From assembly GCA_025451275.1 (NCBI GenBank), contig JANWKR010000007.1, positions 1-34,065 on the forward strand: DNA of 34,065 nt, given 5' to 3'. This DNA comes from Steroidobacteraceae bacterium (lineage in GTDB: Bacteria; Pseudomonadota; Gammaproteobacteria; Steroidobacterales; Steroidobacteraceae). The translations under genes were made by a program, and so were the position numbers. The notes beneath the pieces are model-generated. The model saw nothing but the letters and a program-made list of their open reading frames with translations, searched no databases and was not told the DNA's origin. Shown piece after piece: positions 6,629 to 14,917 of the stretch; the stretch's first letter is position 1; every line of letters starts with the position of its first letter.

Positions 6629-7864
6629 ATGCAACGACGCTACCGGCCGCTCACGCGGCGCGCCTTCATGGGCGGACTCACGGCGCTGCCGGTGCTCGGT
6701 ACCACGGCCTTCGCGGACGAGAGTCCGCCGCCTTCCGTGCTGTTTCACCGCGACCCGCCACCGCTCACGGCCGCCGACCAGGTGCTCAACGTCATGGATT
6801 TCGAACCGCTGGCGCGCCGCGCGCTGCCGCCGGCGCACTATGCCTACATCGCCACCGGCATCGACGACGACCTGACGGTGGTGCGCAATCACGACGCCTT
6901 CGGTCACTACCAGATCCGTGCACGGCGCTTCGCCGACCTCACGCACCTGGACATGTCGCGCCTGGTGCTGGGCGAGCACTGGGCAAGCCCGTTGTACCTG
7001 TCGGCGGTGTCATCGATGCGCGCCTTCCACCCGCAGGCCGAAGTCGCGGTGGCCGCGGCGGCCAGGGCGCGCGCCACGCGCATGATGCTCTCCAGCGGCT
7101 GCTCCGCCTCGCTCGAGGAGGTGAGCGCCGCCGGTGGCCAGCCGCCCTGGCAGCAGCTGTACCCGACCGATGACTGGAACGTGACGCTCGGCATCGTGCG
7201 GCACGCCGAGCGCGCCGGCTGCCCAGCCGTCGTCGTGACGCTCGATGGCGTAGCCCGTCCGCGCAACAACGAGACACTGCTGCGCGCGATGCGCGCCGAC
7301 AACCGCGTCTGCACCAGCTGTCATCAGAGCAACTCCCACGACATGTGGCTGCGCGGCCCGATGTTCGCCGGCCTCGACGTCGCGCACGTCACCGACCTCG
7401 TGCCGCCGGACATGTCGGTAGCGTGGTTCGACCGGCTGCGCGCCGCCGTCAAGGTGCGGCTGTTCGCCAAGGGCATCGTGACCGGCGAGGATGCCGCCAT
7501 CGCGGTCGCGCACGGCGCCGATGCCGTGATCGTCTCCAACCACGGCGGCCGCAACGAGGAGACGCTGCGCGCCAGCATCGACTGCGTGCCGGAAGTGGTG
7601 GCGGCGGTGCGCGGCCGCGTGCCGGTGTTCGTCGACGGCGGCTTCCGCCGCGGCACCGACGTCTTCAAGGCGCTCGCGCTCGGAGCCACCGCGGTCGGCA
7701 TCGGCCGGCCGCAGGCCTGGGGGCTGGCGGCCTTCGGTCAGCCGGGGGTGGAGGCGGTCATCGGCATCCTGAACCGCGAGCTCGAGGCCATCATGCGCCA
7801 GGCGGGCACGCCGGCGCTGGCGGCCATCACCCCGGCGCACGTGCTGCGCGCGCCGGGGGCCTGA
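6629..7864 (+). CDS. Tat-exported FMN-dependent alpha-hydroxyacid dehydrogenase with a CxxCH motif
   Basis: This 411-residue protein belongs to the lactate dehydrogenase/glycolate oxidase (FMN, TIM-barrel) family. The start is supported by GGGGGAG just upstream of ATG 6629. The N-terminus has a twin-arginine motif (LTRRAFMGG) and a hydrophobic stretch ending near AFA/DE, predicting export of a folded flavoprotein. Catalytic elements are present: WQQLY with Tyr178, FAKGI with Lys281, SNHGGR with His305 and Arg308, and the FMN-phosphate segment VDGGFRRGTD. Residues 228-232 read CTSCH, a haem-c attachment motif, in the variable region between Lys/Asp-containing strands and His305. If haem is attached, the enzyme would be a periplasmic flavocytochrome passing electrons to cytochrome c or quinone. 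The substrate is unknown. It follows algR by 57 nt and may be co-transcribed. Confidence 0.9.
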   Translation: MQRRYRPLTRRAFMGGLTALPVLGTTAFADESPPPSVLFHRDPPPLTAADQVLNVMDFEPLARRALPPAHYAYIATGIDDDLTVVRNHDAFGHYQIRARRFADLTHLDMSRLVLGEHWASPLYLSAVSSMRAFHPQAEVAVAAAARARATRMMLSSGCSASLEEVSAAGGQPPWQQLYPTDDWNVTLGIVRHAERAGCPAVVVTLDGVARPRNNETLLRAMRADNRVCTSCHQSNSHDMWLRGPMFAGLDVAHVTDLVPPDMSVAWFDRLRAAVKVRLFAKGIVTGEDAAIAVAHGADAVIVSNHGGRNEETLRASIDCVPEVVAAVRGRVPVFVDGGFRRGTDVFKALALGATAVGIGRPQAWGLAAFGQPGVEAVIGILNRELEAIMRQAGTPALAAITPAHVLRAPGA

Positions 7865-7874
7865 ACTGCAGGAT

Positions 7875-7924
7875 CGCCTCGAACGGCTGCCCGCGAGGCG
7901 CCCCTGCCGCCGCCCGGGCGGCAG
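7875..7924. terminator. Two hairpins between convergent dehydrogenase and hslU genes
   Basis: CGCCTCG (7875-7881) pairs with CGAGGCG (7894-7900), and CTGCCGCC (7904-7911) pairs with GGCGGCAG (7917-7924). They lie in the 78-nt gap between two convergent genes. Neither stem is followed by a T-tract, so they would act as bidirectional structural stops or RNA 3'-end stabilisers. The function is inferred from position. Confidence 0.45.
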
Positions 7925-7942
7925 CGCTGGCCCGCGGGACGC

Positions 7943-9289
7943 TCACAGGATGTAGCGGCTCAGGTCCTCGTCCTGGACCAGCTGCCCGAGGTGATCGTCG
8001 ACGTATTTGGCGTCGACGGTCACCTTGGCGGCGCCGTTGGAGCGGCTCTCCGTGGCCTCGTACGACACGGTCTCGAGCAGGCGCTCCATGACGGTATGCA
8101 GGCGCCGCGCGCCGATGTTCTCGGTGCGCTCGTTCACGTGGGCGGCGATCTCGGCGATGCGCCGCACGCCGTCCGCCGTGAACGCCACCTCGACCCCCTC
8201 GGTGCCCATCAGCGCCCGGTACTGCGCGGTGAGCGAGGCGTCCGGCTCGGTGAGGATGCGCACGAAGTCCTCGACCTTGAGCGAGTCGAGCTCGACGCGG
8301 ATCGGCAGCCGCCCCTGCAGCTCGGGGATCAGGTCCGAGGGCTTGGACAGGCTGAAGGCACCCGAGGCGATGAACAGCACGTGGTCGGTTTTCACCGGCC
8401 CGTACTTGGTCGCCACCGTCGAGCCCTCGACCAGCGGCAGCAGGTCGCGCTGCACGCCCTCGCGTGAGATATCCGCGCCGAGGGTCTCCTGGCGACGCGT
8501 GACCTTGTCGATCTCGTCGATGAACACGATGCCGTTCTGCTCGGCGCTGGCGAGCGCCTGGATCTTGAGCTCGTCCTCGTTGATGAGCTTGCCGGCCTCT
8601 TCGTCGATGAGGAGCTTGAGCGCCTCGCGCACTTTCACCTTGCGGGTGCGGGTGCGGTTGCCGCCCAGGTTCTGGAACATCGACTGCAGCTGCTGCTGCA
8701 TCTCCTCCATGCCCGGCGGCGCCATGATCTCGACCCCGGCCGGCATGGCGCGCAGCTCGATCTCGATCTCGCGGTCGTCGAGCTCGTGCTCGCGCAGCAT
8801 CTTGCGGAACTTCTGCCGCGTCTCGCCGTCGCGCGCCGGCGCCGGCTCGTCGGTCGAGAACCCCATCATGCGCGGCTTGGGCAGCAGCGCATCGAGCACG
8901 CGCTCCTCGGCGGCATCCAGGGCACGCTCGCGCACCTTGGCCATTTCCTGCTCGCGCGTCATCTTGACGGCGACGTCGGCCAGCTCCTTGACGATCGAGT
9001 CGACGTCGCGGCCGACGTAGCCGACCTCCGTGAACTTGGTGGCCTCGACCTTGACGAACGGCGCGTTGGCGAGCTTGGCCAGGCGCCGCGCGATCTCGGT
9101 CTTGCCGACCCCGGTCGGACCGATCATGAGGATGTTCTTGGGGGTGATCTCCTGGCGCAGCGGCTCCTGCACCTGCATGCGGCGCCAGCGGTTGCGCAGC
9201 GCGATGGCCACGGCGCGCTTGGCCGCGTCCTGGCCCACGATGTGCTTGTCGAGCTCCTGGACGATCTGCCGGGGGGTGAGTGATGACAT
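7943..9289 (-). CDS. hslU: HslU, ATPase subunit of the HslVU protease
   Basis: This 448-residue AAA+ unfoldase feeds substrates to HslV. Visible elements are Walker A GPTGVGKT (residues 57-64), the pore motif GYVGRD (90-95), where many homologues have Lys instead of Arg, Walker B VFIDEID (255-261), the sensor region around RLPIRVEL, and the C-terminal tail LSRYIL that docks into HslV. An intermediate (I) domain lies between the two halves of the AAA module. ATG 9289 gives the standard [17 protein letters not shown] start; the longer open frame is shadow sequence inside hslV. It begins 5 nt after the hslV stop, consistent with co-translation. Confidence 0.98.
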   Translation of the reverse strand: MSSLTPRQIVQELDKHIVGQDAAKRAVAIALRNRWRRMQVQEPLRQEITPKNILMIGPTGVGKTEIARRLAKLANAPFVKVEATKFTEVGYVGRDVDSIVKELADVAVKMTREQEMAKVRERALDAAEERVLDALLPKPRMMGFSTDEPAPARDGETRQKFRKMLREHELDDREIEIELRAMPAGVEIMAPPGMEEMQQQLQSMFQNLGGNRTRTRKVKVREALKLLIDEEAGKLINEDELKIQALASAEQNGIVFIDEIDKVTRRQETLGADISREGVQRDLLPLVEGSTVATKYGPVKTDHVLFIASGAFSLSKPSDLIPELQGRLPIRVELDSLKVEDFVRILTEPDASLTAQYRALMGTEGVEVAFTADGVRRIAEIAAHVNERTENIGARRLHTVMERLLETVSYEATESRSNGAAKVTVDAKYVDDHLGQLVQDEDLSRYIL

Positions 9290-9294
9290 GCCGA

Positions 9295-9864
9295 TCAGAC
9301 CCTCACGCCGCGGCGGGCGCTCAGTTCCTCGATGATGACGTTGCGGTTGGTGTAGATGCAGATGTCGGCGGCGATGTTGAGCGAGCGCTCGACGATCGAA
9401 CGCGCATCCAGCTCGCAAGCCTCCGCCAGCGCGCGCGCCGCGGCCAGCGCGTACTGGCCGCCCGAGCCGATCGCCGCCACGTCGTGCTCCGGCTCGATGA
9501 CGTCACCGTTGCCGGAGATCACCAGCAGCCGCTCGGTGTCGCCGACCAGCAGCAGCGCCTCGAGGCGCCGCAGGTAGCGGTCCGAGCGCCAGTCCTTGGC
9601 GAGCTCGATGGCGGCACGCGTCAGGTTGCCGTACTTCTCCAGCTTGGCCTCGAAACGCTCGAACAGCGTGAAGGCATCGGCGGTGCCGCCGGCAAAGCCG
9701 GCGATCACCCGGTCGTTGGCCAGGCGGCGCACCTTGCGTGCATTACCCTTCATGACCGTGCTGCCGAGGGTGACCTGGCCGTCGCCGCCGATGGCGATGC
9801 CGTCCTTGCGGCGCACGCCGAGGATGGTGGTGCCGTGGGGATTGAAGCCGTGCTGCTCGCTCAT
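9295..9864 (-). CDS. hslV: HslV, proteolytic subunit of the HslVU protease
   Basis: This is a 189-residue proteasome-beta-like peptidase. The expected active-site threonine is the first of TTILGVRR, followed by GDGQVTLG and [11 protein letters not shown]. In E. coli this Thr directly follows the initiator Met. Here [11 protein letters not shown] precedes it and no in-frame ATG, GTG or TTG lies closer, so an 11-residue N-terminal extension must be removed before activity. Similar short extensions ending in HG before TTI are, as I recall, present in other proteobacterial HslV sequences. It is the first gene of hslVU, 72 nt downstream of xerC on the same strand. Confidence 0.97.
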   Translation of the reverse strand: MSEQHGFNPHGTTILGVRRKDGIAIGGDGQVTLGSTVMKGNARKVRRLANDRVIAGFAGGTADAFTLFERFEAKLEKYGNLTRAAIELAKDWRSDRYLRRLEALLLVGDTERLLVISGNGDVIEPEHDVAAIGSGGQYALAAARALAEACELDARSIVERSLNIAADICIYTNRNVIIEELSARRGVRV

Positions 9865-9936
9865 GGGTATCCCGTAGTTGATTGTGGCGCGCCGCGCCCG
9901 CGCTCGGCGCGGCCTTTCTGTCCGTGCCGCGGGGCC

Positions 9937-10881
9937 TTAAGCCTTGCGGCGCGCCCGCGGGTGCGTTGCGTCGTAAATGCGGGCGAGGTGCTGGAAGTCA
10001 AGATGGGTATAAATCTGGGTCGTGGAGATGTCGGCGTGCCCGAGCAGCTCCTGCACCCCGCGCAGCTCGCCGCTCGACTCCAGCAGGTGCGAGGCGAACG
10101 AATGCCGGAACAGGTGCGGGTGCACGTGCTGCGTCAGCCCCTGGCGGCGCGCCCACTGCGCCACGCGCGTCTGCACCGCCCGTGCGCCCAGGCGCCGGCC
10201 GTTGCGCCCCACGAACAGCGCCGTCTCGCCCGCCCGGGCGAGCGCGCCGCGCGCCTGCAGCCAGGCGCGCAGCGCCGTGGCCGCGGCGCGGCCCACCGGC
10301 ACGATACGGCTCTTCTTGCCCTTGCCGAGCACCTGCACCACCCGGTCCTTGAGATCGAGGCTGGCGAGCTCGAGCCCGACCAGTTCCGACAGGCGCAGTC
10401 CCGAGGAGTACAGCAGTTCCATCAGCGCGCGGTCGCGCGTCGCCAGGCCGTCACCGGCGGGGATCTCCAGCAGCCGCGCCATCTGGTCGGCATCGAGGGT
10501 CTGCGGCAGCTGGCGGCGCGCCTTGGGCGCGCGCACGTCCTGGGCGGGATTGAGGGTGATGCGCGCGCTGCGCCGGCCGCGGGTGGCGCGCGCCGCCTCG
10601 GCCGGAGCCTCGCGCAGCAGGAACGCGTAGAAGCTGCGCACCGCCGACAGGCGGCGCTGGATGCTGCGCGGGCTCAGGCCGGCGGCATGCGAGTGCGCGG
10701 CAAAGGCGCGCACGTGCTGGGTATCGAGCTGGCTCCAGTCGCTGAGGCGGGCGCGCTCGCAGTAGCGGGTGAGCGCCGCCAGGTCGCGTGCATAGGCGTG
10801 GTCGGTGTGTGCGGACATGCGCCGCTCGGAGCCGAGGTAGCGCCGGAAGCGCGCCACCCACTCGAGCGCCGCGGGCGACAT
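9937..10881 (-). CDS. xerC: Tyrosine recombinase XerC
   Basis: This 314-residue site-specific recombinase acts with XerD at dif to resolve chromosome dimers. The N-terminal SAM-like core-binding domain covers about residues 5-95. The catalytic domain has all expected residues: Arg163 in SGLRLSEL, Lys187 in LGKGKKSR, His256 and Arg259 in HLFRHSFASHLL, His282 in LLGHADISTTQ and Tyr291 in IYTHLD. The C-terminal end is normal. Its place after DUF484 in the dapF cluster identifies it as XerC rather than XerD or a mobile-element integrase. It starts 10 nt after the DUF484 stop, with no obvious Shine-Dalgarno, so coupling is likely. Confidence 0.96.
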   Translation of the reverse strand: MSPAALEWVARFRRYLGSERRMSAHTDHAYARDLAALTRYCERARLSDWSQLDTQHVRAFAAHSHAAGLSPRSIQRRLSAVRSFYAFLLREAPAEAARATRGRRSARITLNPAQDVRAPKARRQLPQTLDADQMARLLEIPAGDGLATRDRALMELLYSSGLRLSELVGLELASLDLKDRVVQVLGKGKKSRIVPVGRAAATALRAWLQARGALARAGETALFVGRNGRRLGARAVQTRVAQWARRQGLTQHVHPHLFRHSFASHLLESSGELRGVQELLGHADISTTQIYTHLDFQHLARIYDATHPRARRKA

Positions 10882-10891
10882 CGCCGGGCCG

Positions 10892-11596
10892 TCAGCGCGG
10901 CGCGACGCCGAGGCAGTCGCTGATCAGCTCGGCGAGGCGCGCCAGGAACTCGGTGCTCATGCCGGGGTGGAAGCGGTCGCGGTCGGCGCTGCCGAGCGCC
11001 AGCAGCCCGAGCGCGCCCTTGTCGCCGAGCGGCACGAGCGCGAGCGAGCCCATCTCCATGCCTTCCGGACCGAACAGGAACTCGCGCTGCGAATCACGCG
11101 CCTGACCGCAGCGCGGCTTGCCGCTCGCGAACAGCGACTCGAAGGACATCAGGTGCGGGTCATCCGCCGCCACGGTGCGCACGAAGCGCGGCGCGTCGCT
11201 GTCGGGGGCGCTGCCGATCAGTACCAGCGCCGCGTGAAACGCGTCGAAGTCCTCGCGCAACCCGGCCTCGATGCGCGCGATGGCCTGCGCGCGCGAGTCG
11301 CAGCCGAGCAGGCGCCGCGTGAAGCGGTGCAGCCGCTCGGCGATGGCGTCGTTGGCGCGCGCCACGCGCACCAGCTCCGCCAGCTTGTTCTCCAGGGTGG
11401 CCTGCTTCTCGCGCAGCACCTCGATCTGGCGCTCGACGAGGGAGATGGTCGAGCCGCCGCGCGCGTGCGGCAGTCTGAGCCGCGCCAGCACCGCCTGGTG
11501 GCGCTCGAAAAACTCGGGATTGCGCTGCAGGTAACCGGCGACGGATTCCTCCTCGCTCTCCACTGCCGCAAGCCCGCGAGCCTCTCGTGTCGTCAT
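10892..11596 (-). CDS. DUF484 family protein (GAF-like)
   Basis: This 234-residue protein matches the DUF484 family conserved between dapF and xerC in gammaproteobacteria. Recognisable parts are the N-terminal VAGYLQRNPEFFERH, a helical, probably coiled-coil segment (VERQIEVLREKQATLENKL), and a C-terminal GAF-like sensory fold ending with LGLLALGSADRDRFHPGMSTEFL. The biochemical role of the family is unknown; cytosolic location is expected. ATG 11596 lies 6 nt downstream of the dapF stop, so the genes form one transcription unit. Confidence 0.94.
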   Translation of the reverse strand: MTTREARGLAAVESEEESVAGYLQRNPEFFERHQAVLARLRLPHARGGSTISLVERQIEVLREKQATLENKLAELVRVARANDAIAERLHRFTRRLLGCDSRAQAIARIEAGLREDFDAFHAALVLIGSAPDSDAPRFVRTVAADDPHLMSFESLFASGKPRCGQARDSQREFLFGPEGMEMGSLALVPLGDKGALGLLALGSADRDRFHPGMSTEFLARLAELISDCLGVAPR

Positions 11597-11602
11597 AGTG
11601 TT

Positions 11603-12433
11603 TCAGACCTCAACGTGACCTTCGAAGGATATCCCCGTGGCACCGGTCAGCCAGATATGCTGCCCGCTGCCCGCCCAGTTTACGCGTAACTCGCCGCCGC
11701 GCACGCCCACGCGCACATCCTCGTCCAGCAGCCCCCGGCGGCGCGCCACCGCGACCGCCGCGCAGGCGCCGGTGCCGCAGCTGGGTGTCTCGCCGGCGCC
11801 ACGCTCATGGACACGCAGCCGCACCTCGGCGCGCGCCACGATCTCGAGGAAGCCGGCATTGACGCGCCTCGGGAAGCGCGGGTGGTGCTCGATGGCGGGG
11901 CCGAGGGTCGCCACCGGCGCCGCATCCACGGCCGGCACCGTCAGCACTGCGTGCGGGTTGCCGAGCGATACCGCGCCGATCTCGACGGTCCGGCCGGCGA
12001 CCTCGAGCGCATAGCTGTCGGCCTCGCGCGGCGCCTCGAACGGGAGCGAGCGGGGGTCGAAGTCCGGCACGCCCATGTCCACCGAGACGCGGCCCCGGCC
12101 CTCGATGCGGGCCCGCACCGTGCCGGCCGGGCTGTCGAGGGTGAGCTCGCCGTTGCGCGCCAGGCCGCGGCGGTCGAGGAGCGCGGCGATGCAGCGCGCG
12201 CCATTGCCGCACTGCTCGACCTCGTCGCCATCGCAGTTGAAGATACGGTAGTACACCGCCGTGTCGGGGCGCCGCGGACGCTCGAGCACCAGTGCCTGGT
12301 CGAAGCCCACTCCGGTGCGGCGGTCACCCAGGGCGCGCAGCCGCTCCGGGCGCAGCACCGACTCATCCGCGGGAGCATCGAAGACGACGAAATCGTTGCC
12401 GACCCCGTGCATCTTCGTGAAAGCGATGCGCAT
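11603..12433 (-). CDS. dapF: Diaminopimelate epimerase
   Basis: This 276-residue enzyme converts LL- to meso-diaminopimelate for lysine and peptidoglycan synthesis. The start ATG 12433 gives MRIAFTKMHGVGNDFVVFDA, the canonical beginning; a TTG nine bases upstream is less likely. The two catalytic cysteines are visible in EQCGNGARC (Cys75) and in PSCGTGACA (Cys219). Length agrees with the E. coli enzyme. It heads the dapF-DUF484-xerC-hslV-hslU run. A TATGCT hexamer at 12448-12443 (minus) lies only 9 nt before the start codon, so the leader would be very short. Confidence 0.98.
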   Translation of the reverse strand: MRIAFTKMHGVGNDFVVFDAPADESVLRPERLRALGDRRTGVGFDQALVLERPRRPDTAVYYRIFNCDGDEVEQCGNGARCIAALLDRRGLARNGELTLDSPAGTVRARIEGRGRVSVDMGVPDFDPRSLPFEAPREADSYALEVAGRTVEIGAVSLGNPHAVLTVPAVDAAPVATLGPAIEHHPRFPRRVNAGFLEIVARAEVRLRVHERGAGETPSCGTGACAAVAVARRRGLLDEDVRVGVRGGELRVNWAGSGQHIWLTGATGISFEGHVEV

Positions 12434-12442
12434 TGCGCGCAA

Positions 12443-12448
12443 AGCATA
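12443..12448 (-). promoter_or_regulatory. Putative -10 element immediately upstream of dapF
   Basis: TATGCT on the minus strand matches the -10 consensus at four of six positions and ends 9 nt before the dapF ATG. Transcription would begin about 3 nt before the start codon. No convincing -35 is visible at 16-18 nt upstream, and no Shine-Dalgarno fits between. Assigned by eye. Confidence 0.3.
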
Positions 12449-12460
12449 GCCCAGGCGTGT

Positions 12461-12955
12461 TCAGAAGACGACGTTGCGGATGATGCGCCAGTGTCCGGCC
12501 CCGTCCCGCTGCCACACTGTTAGATAAGGACCGCCACCGCGGCTGTGGCTGCCGTCCTTGTGCGCCACTACCAGCGCGGCGTGGCCCCACTCGTAGACCA
12601 GCTCCGGCGTGGCGGCCACGCGCCCGTCGCTGACGAGGTCGCCGGCTACCACCCCGGCGATGGCCGCCAGGCGCTGGCGGTACAGCTCGGCGATGGCCGC
12701 CCGCCCGCGGATGGTGTCGCCCCGGGCGGTCACGAACAGCGCATCGTCCGCGTACGGCGCGACGATCGCCGCCACGTCACCACGCTTCATGGCCGGCAGC
12801 CACTGCGCGTTGGCGTCGCCGATGGCGGCGGCGGCCGCCGCGCTGATGGCCGGCGGGTCCGCGGCGGCGGCCGGCAGGAGCAGCACCGCGGCGAGGCACG
12901 CGGTGCCACCGCGGATCACGGCGCGCCAGGTGGCGGCCGCCAGCTCAATGTGCAT
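12461..12955 (-). CDS. Exported SnoaL-like / NTF2-fold protein (DUF4440 type)
   Basis: The product is 164 residues. ATG 12955 is preceded by GGAGG at 7 nt. Residues 1-32 form a signal peptide with a hydrophobic core (CLAAVLLLPAAAA) and a likely AAA/DP cleavage. The mature part follows the SnoaL-like pattern: a helical start (ANAQWLPAMKRGDVAAIVAPYADDALFV), a glycine turn (RGDTIRGRAAIAELYRQRL) and strands ending in LTVWQRDGAGHWRIIRNVVF split by its Gly. Such proteins are small cone-shaped folds used as enzymes or ligand binders; this one has no assignable activity. It lies 19 nt after the CoA-binding gene on the same strand. Confidence 0.82.
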   Translation of the reverse strand: MHIELAAATWRAVIRGGTACLAAVLLLPAAAADPPAISAAAAAAIGDANAQWLPAMKRGDVAAIVAPYADDALFVTARGDTIRGRAAIAELYRQRLAAIAGVVAGDLVSDGRVAATPELVYEWGHAALVVAHKDGSHSRGGGPYLTVWQRDGAGHWRIIRNVVF

Positions 12956-12974
12956 GCGTCGGCCTCCGTGCCGC

Positions 12975-13403
12975 CTAGTGGAGCGCCGCGCGCGCCTTGA
13001 ACAGGCAGCGGTCCATGACCGTGAAGATGCCGGCGGCCACGGCGCGCTCGGCGGCGGCGCGGTCGATGACCCCTTCCTGCAGCCACAGCGCCGGCAGCTT
13101 CAGGCGCACGCACTCCGCGGCGAGGGCCGCGACGTGCTCGGAACGCCGGAACACGTCGACGATGTCGACGCGCTCGTCGTGGCCGAGTACCTCGGGGAGC
13201 TGCTCCAGCGATGCCACCGCCGCCTCGCCCAGCACCGACTCGAGCGCCGGGTTGACCGGGACGATGCGATAGCCGAACCGCTGCAGGGCGCGCGCCACGC
13301 CGTGGCTCGGCCGCGTCGGGTCGCCTGACAGCCCGACCACGGCCACGATGCGGGCGGAACGCAGCAGCTGCGCGATCTCGGTCGCCGACGGGTTCACGAA
13401 CAT
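12975..13403 (-). CDS. CoA-binding domain protein, YccU family
   Basis: This 142-residue single Rossmann-fold protein resembles the succinyl-CoA synthetase CoA-binding domain. Typical segments are RIVAVVGLSGDPTRPSHGVAR, split by the conserved Gly, then GYRIVPVNPALESVLGE, VDIVDVFRRSE and PALWLQEGVI. ATG 13403 has AAGGAG 6 nt upstream and gives the natural start MFVNPSATEIAQLL. A TTG two codons earlier is rejected. Members of this family bind CoA or nucleotides; the cellular role is not established. It is probably co-transcribed with the downstream SnoaL-like gene and diverges from the FNR-type reductase. Confidence 0.9.
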   Translation of the reverse strand: MFVNPSATEIAQLLRSARIVAVVGLSGDPTRPSHGVARALQRFGYRIVPVNPALESVLGEAAVASLEQLPEVLGHDERVDIVDVFRRSEHVAALAAECVRLKLPALWLQEGVIDRAAAERAVAAGIFTVMDRCLFKARAALH

Positions 13404-13471
13404 GGGCAACTCCTTGGCCTCGATGCTCCCGGGCGTCTAGTCTAGCGCCGCCGCCTTACAGGAACCGTTCA

Positions 13472-14530
13472 GTGAGCCAGGACGAACACACCGTACGCAT
13501 CGAGCCGCAGCGCCGCATCCTGCGCGTCGCCGCGACCCAGCCGGTGCTGGAAGCCGCCCTCGCCGCCGGCCTCAACCTGCCGCACAGCTGCAAGTCCGGT
13601 CACTGCGGCTCCTGCCGCGCCCGGCTGCGCTCCGGACAGATCAGCTACCCCAACGGGGTGCCGCTCGGCATCACGGCCGAGGAGCAGGCGGCGGGGCACA
13701 TCCTGCTGTGCCAGGCACGCGCACAGTCCGACCTGGAGGTCGAGGCGCGCTTCATCGCCGGCGTCGGCGAAGTCGAGATCAAGACCCTGCCGGCGCGCAT
13801 CGCCGGTCTCGCGCCGCTCGCCCCCGACGTCATGCAGGTACTGCTGCGCCTGCCCACGGTCGAGCCGCTGCGCTTCCGCGCCGGGCAGTACCTGGACGTG
13901 CTGCTGCCCGACGGCCGGCGGCGCAGCTTCTCCATCGCCAGCCCGCCCCACGACAACGAGCTGATCGAGCTGCACGTGCGGCGCGTCGCCGGCGGTGGCT
14001 TCAGCGAGCGGCTGTTCGGGCCGGCGGCCGCGGCTGCGCCCGCGGACGGGCTTAGCCTGGGATCCCTGCTGCGCATCGAGGGCCCGGTCGGACAGTTCGT
14101 GTATCGCGACGGCACGGGAGCGGCGCTCATGGTGGCCGGCGGCACCGGGTTCGCGCCGCTGAAGTCGATGCTGCGGCACGTGCTCGAGAACGGCGTGCCA
14201 CGCGACATCCACCTGTACTGGGGCGCGCGCCACACCCAGGACCTGTACGAGGAGGCGCGCGTGCTCGAATGGGTGCGCCAGCACCCGCGGCTGCGCTTCA
14301 CGGCGGTGCTGTCGGAGGCCACCGTGGCCGAGGCCGCGCACCACCGCGTCGGCTTCGTGCACGATGCGCTGCTCGCCGACTACCCGGACCTCAGCGCGTT
14401 CGAGGTGTACGCCGCCGGCCCGCCGGCCATGATCGAGGCGCTGCGCGCCACCGGCCCGCGCCATGGCCTGCCGGCCGGGCGGCTGTACTTCGACTCGTTC
14501 GACTACGCGCCCGACTCAGGGCGCCGCTGA
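13472..14530 (+). CDS. [2Fe-2S]-ferredoxin/FNR fusion reductase (CDP-6-deoxyglucoseen reductase-like)
   Basis: This 352-residue cytosolic NAD(P)H-dependent electron transferase begins at GTG 13472, with AGGAA 7 nt upstream. Residues 1-95 are a plant-type [2Fe-2S] ferredoxin domain with ligands Cys40, Cys45, Cys48 and Cys80 (CKSGHCGSC and LLCQ). An FAD-binding barrel follows with RSFSIASP (151-158), then an NAD-binding domain with VAGGTGFAP (221-229) and a C-terminal YFDSFDYAP aromatic tail. Homologues are often named CDP-6-deoxy-delta-3,4-glucoseen reductase, but there are no deoxysugar genes nearby, so a general electron-supply role is more likely. Its last 15 nt overlap the end of the convergent membrane-protein gene. 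Confidence 0.92.
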   Translation: MSQDEHTVRIEPQRRILRVAATQPVLEAALAAGLNLPHSCKSGHCGSCRARLRSGQISYPNGVPLGITAEEQAAGHILLCQARAQSDLEVEARFIAGVGEVEIKTLPARIAGLAPLAPDVMQVLLRLPTVEPLRFRAGQYLDVLLPDGRRRSFSIASPPHDNELIELHVRRVAGGGFSERLFGPAAAAAPADGLSLGSLLRIEGPVGQFVYRDGTGAALMVAGGTGFAPLKSMLRHVLENGVPRDIHLYWGARHTQDLYEEARVLEWVRQHPRLRFTAVLSEATVAEAAHHRVGFVHDALLADYPDLSAFEVYAAGPPAMIEALRATGPRHGLPAGRLYFDSFDYAPDSGRR

Positions 14531-14905
14531 CACGTACGGATAGATCTCGTCGGCGATCCAGTAGCTGGCCAGCAGCGCGGCGAACAGCATCCCGGCGAGC
14601 CACAGCGCGAAGCGGCGTCGCCGCCACGCGGCGCGGAACGAGGAGTACTGCAGCGGCAGGTCGACCAGGTAGGCGGCGCAGTAGCAGACATTGGCGAGCA
14701 CGGCGAGCACGAACAGCAGCGCCAGCGCCTGCAGGCCGAGCGCCGGCCGGAAGTGCGGCCAGGTGAGGGCCACCCAGCCGAGCACCACGGCGGCGAGCCC
14801 CAGGTTGTAGAGGATGCGGCGCGGCTCCCAGTAACGCAGCGCATCGTCGAGCAGCGCCCGCAGCCCGGGGCCGTTGCCCACCGGCTGCGATCCGGATGCA
14901 TCCAT
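14516..14905 (-). CDS. Small membrane protein of unknown function
   Basis: The product is 129 residues. ATG 14905 has a strong GAGGAGG 7 nt upstream, and that ribosome-binding site overlaps the pyrophosphatase stop region 12 nt away, so the two genes are an operon. Three hydrophobic segments are visible at about residues 32-48, 57-83 and 100-118, with an arginine-rich loop (RAAWRRRRFALW) before the last. No family is recognised. The 3' end overlaps the convergent FNR-type reductase gene by 15 nt. Confidence 0.8.
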   Translation of the reverse strand: MDASGSQPVGNGPGLRALLDDALRYWEPRRILYNLGLAAVVLGWVALTWPHFRPALGLQALALLFVLAVLANVCYCAAYLVDLPLQYSSFRAAWRRRRFALWLAGMLFAALLASYWIADEIYPYVSAAP

Positions 14906-14917
14906 GGTCGTGCCTCC

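Noticed and set aside
9937..10881. Tyrosine recombinase as evidence of an integrated element
   Set aside because: Its position in dapF-DUF484-xerC and full XerC similarity make it the housekeeping recombinase; no att repeats or phage genes are nearby.
13472..14530. Deoxysugar biosynthesis gene
   Set aside because: The name comes from a distant [2Fe-2S]/FNR homologue; no CDP-sugar genes lie nearby.
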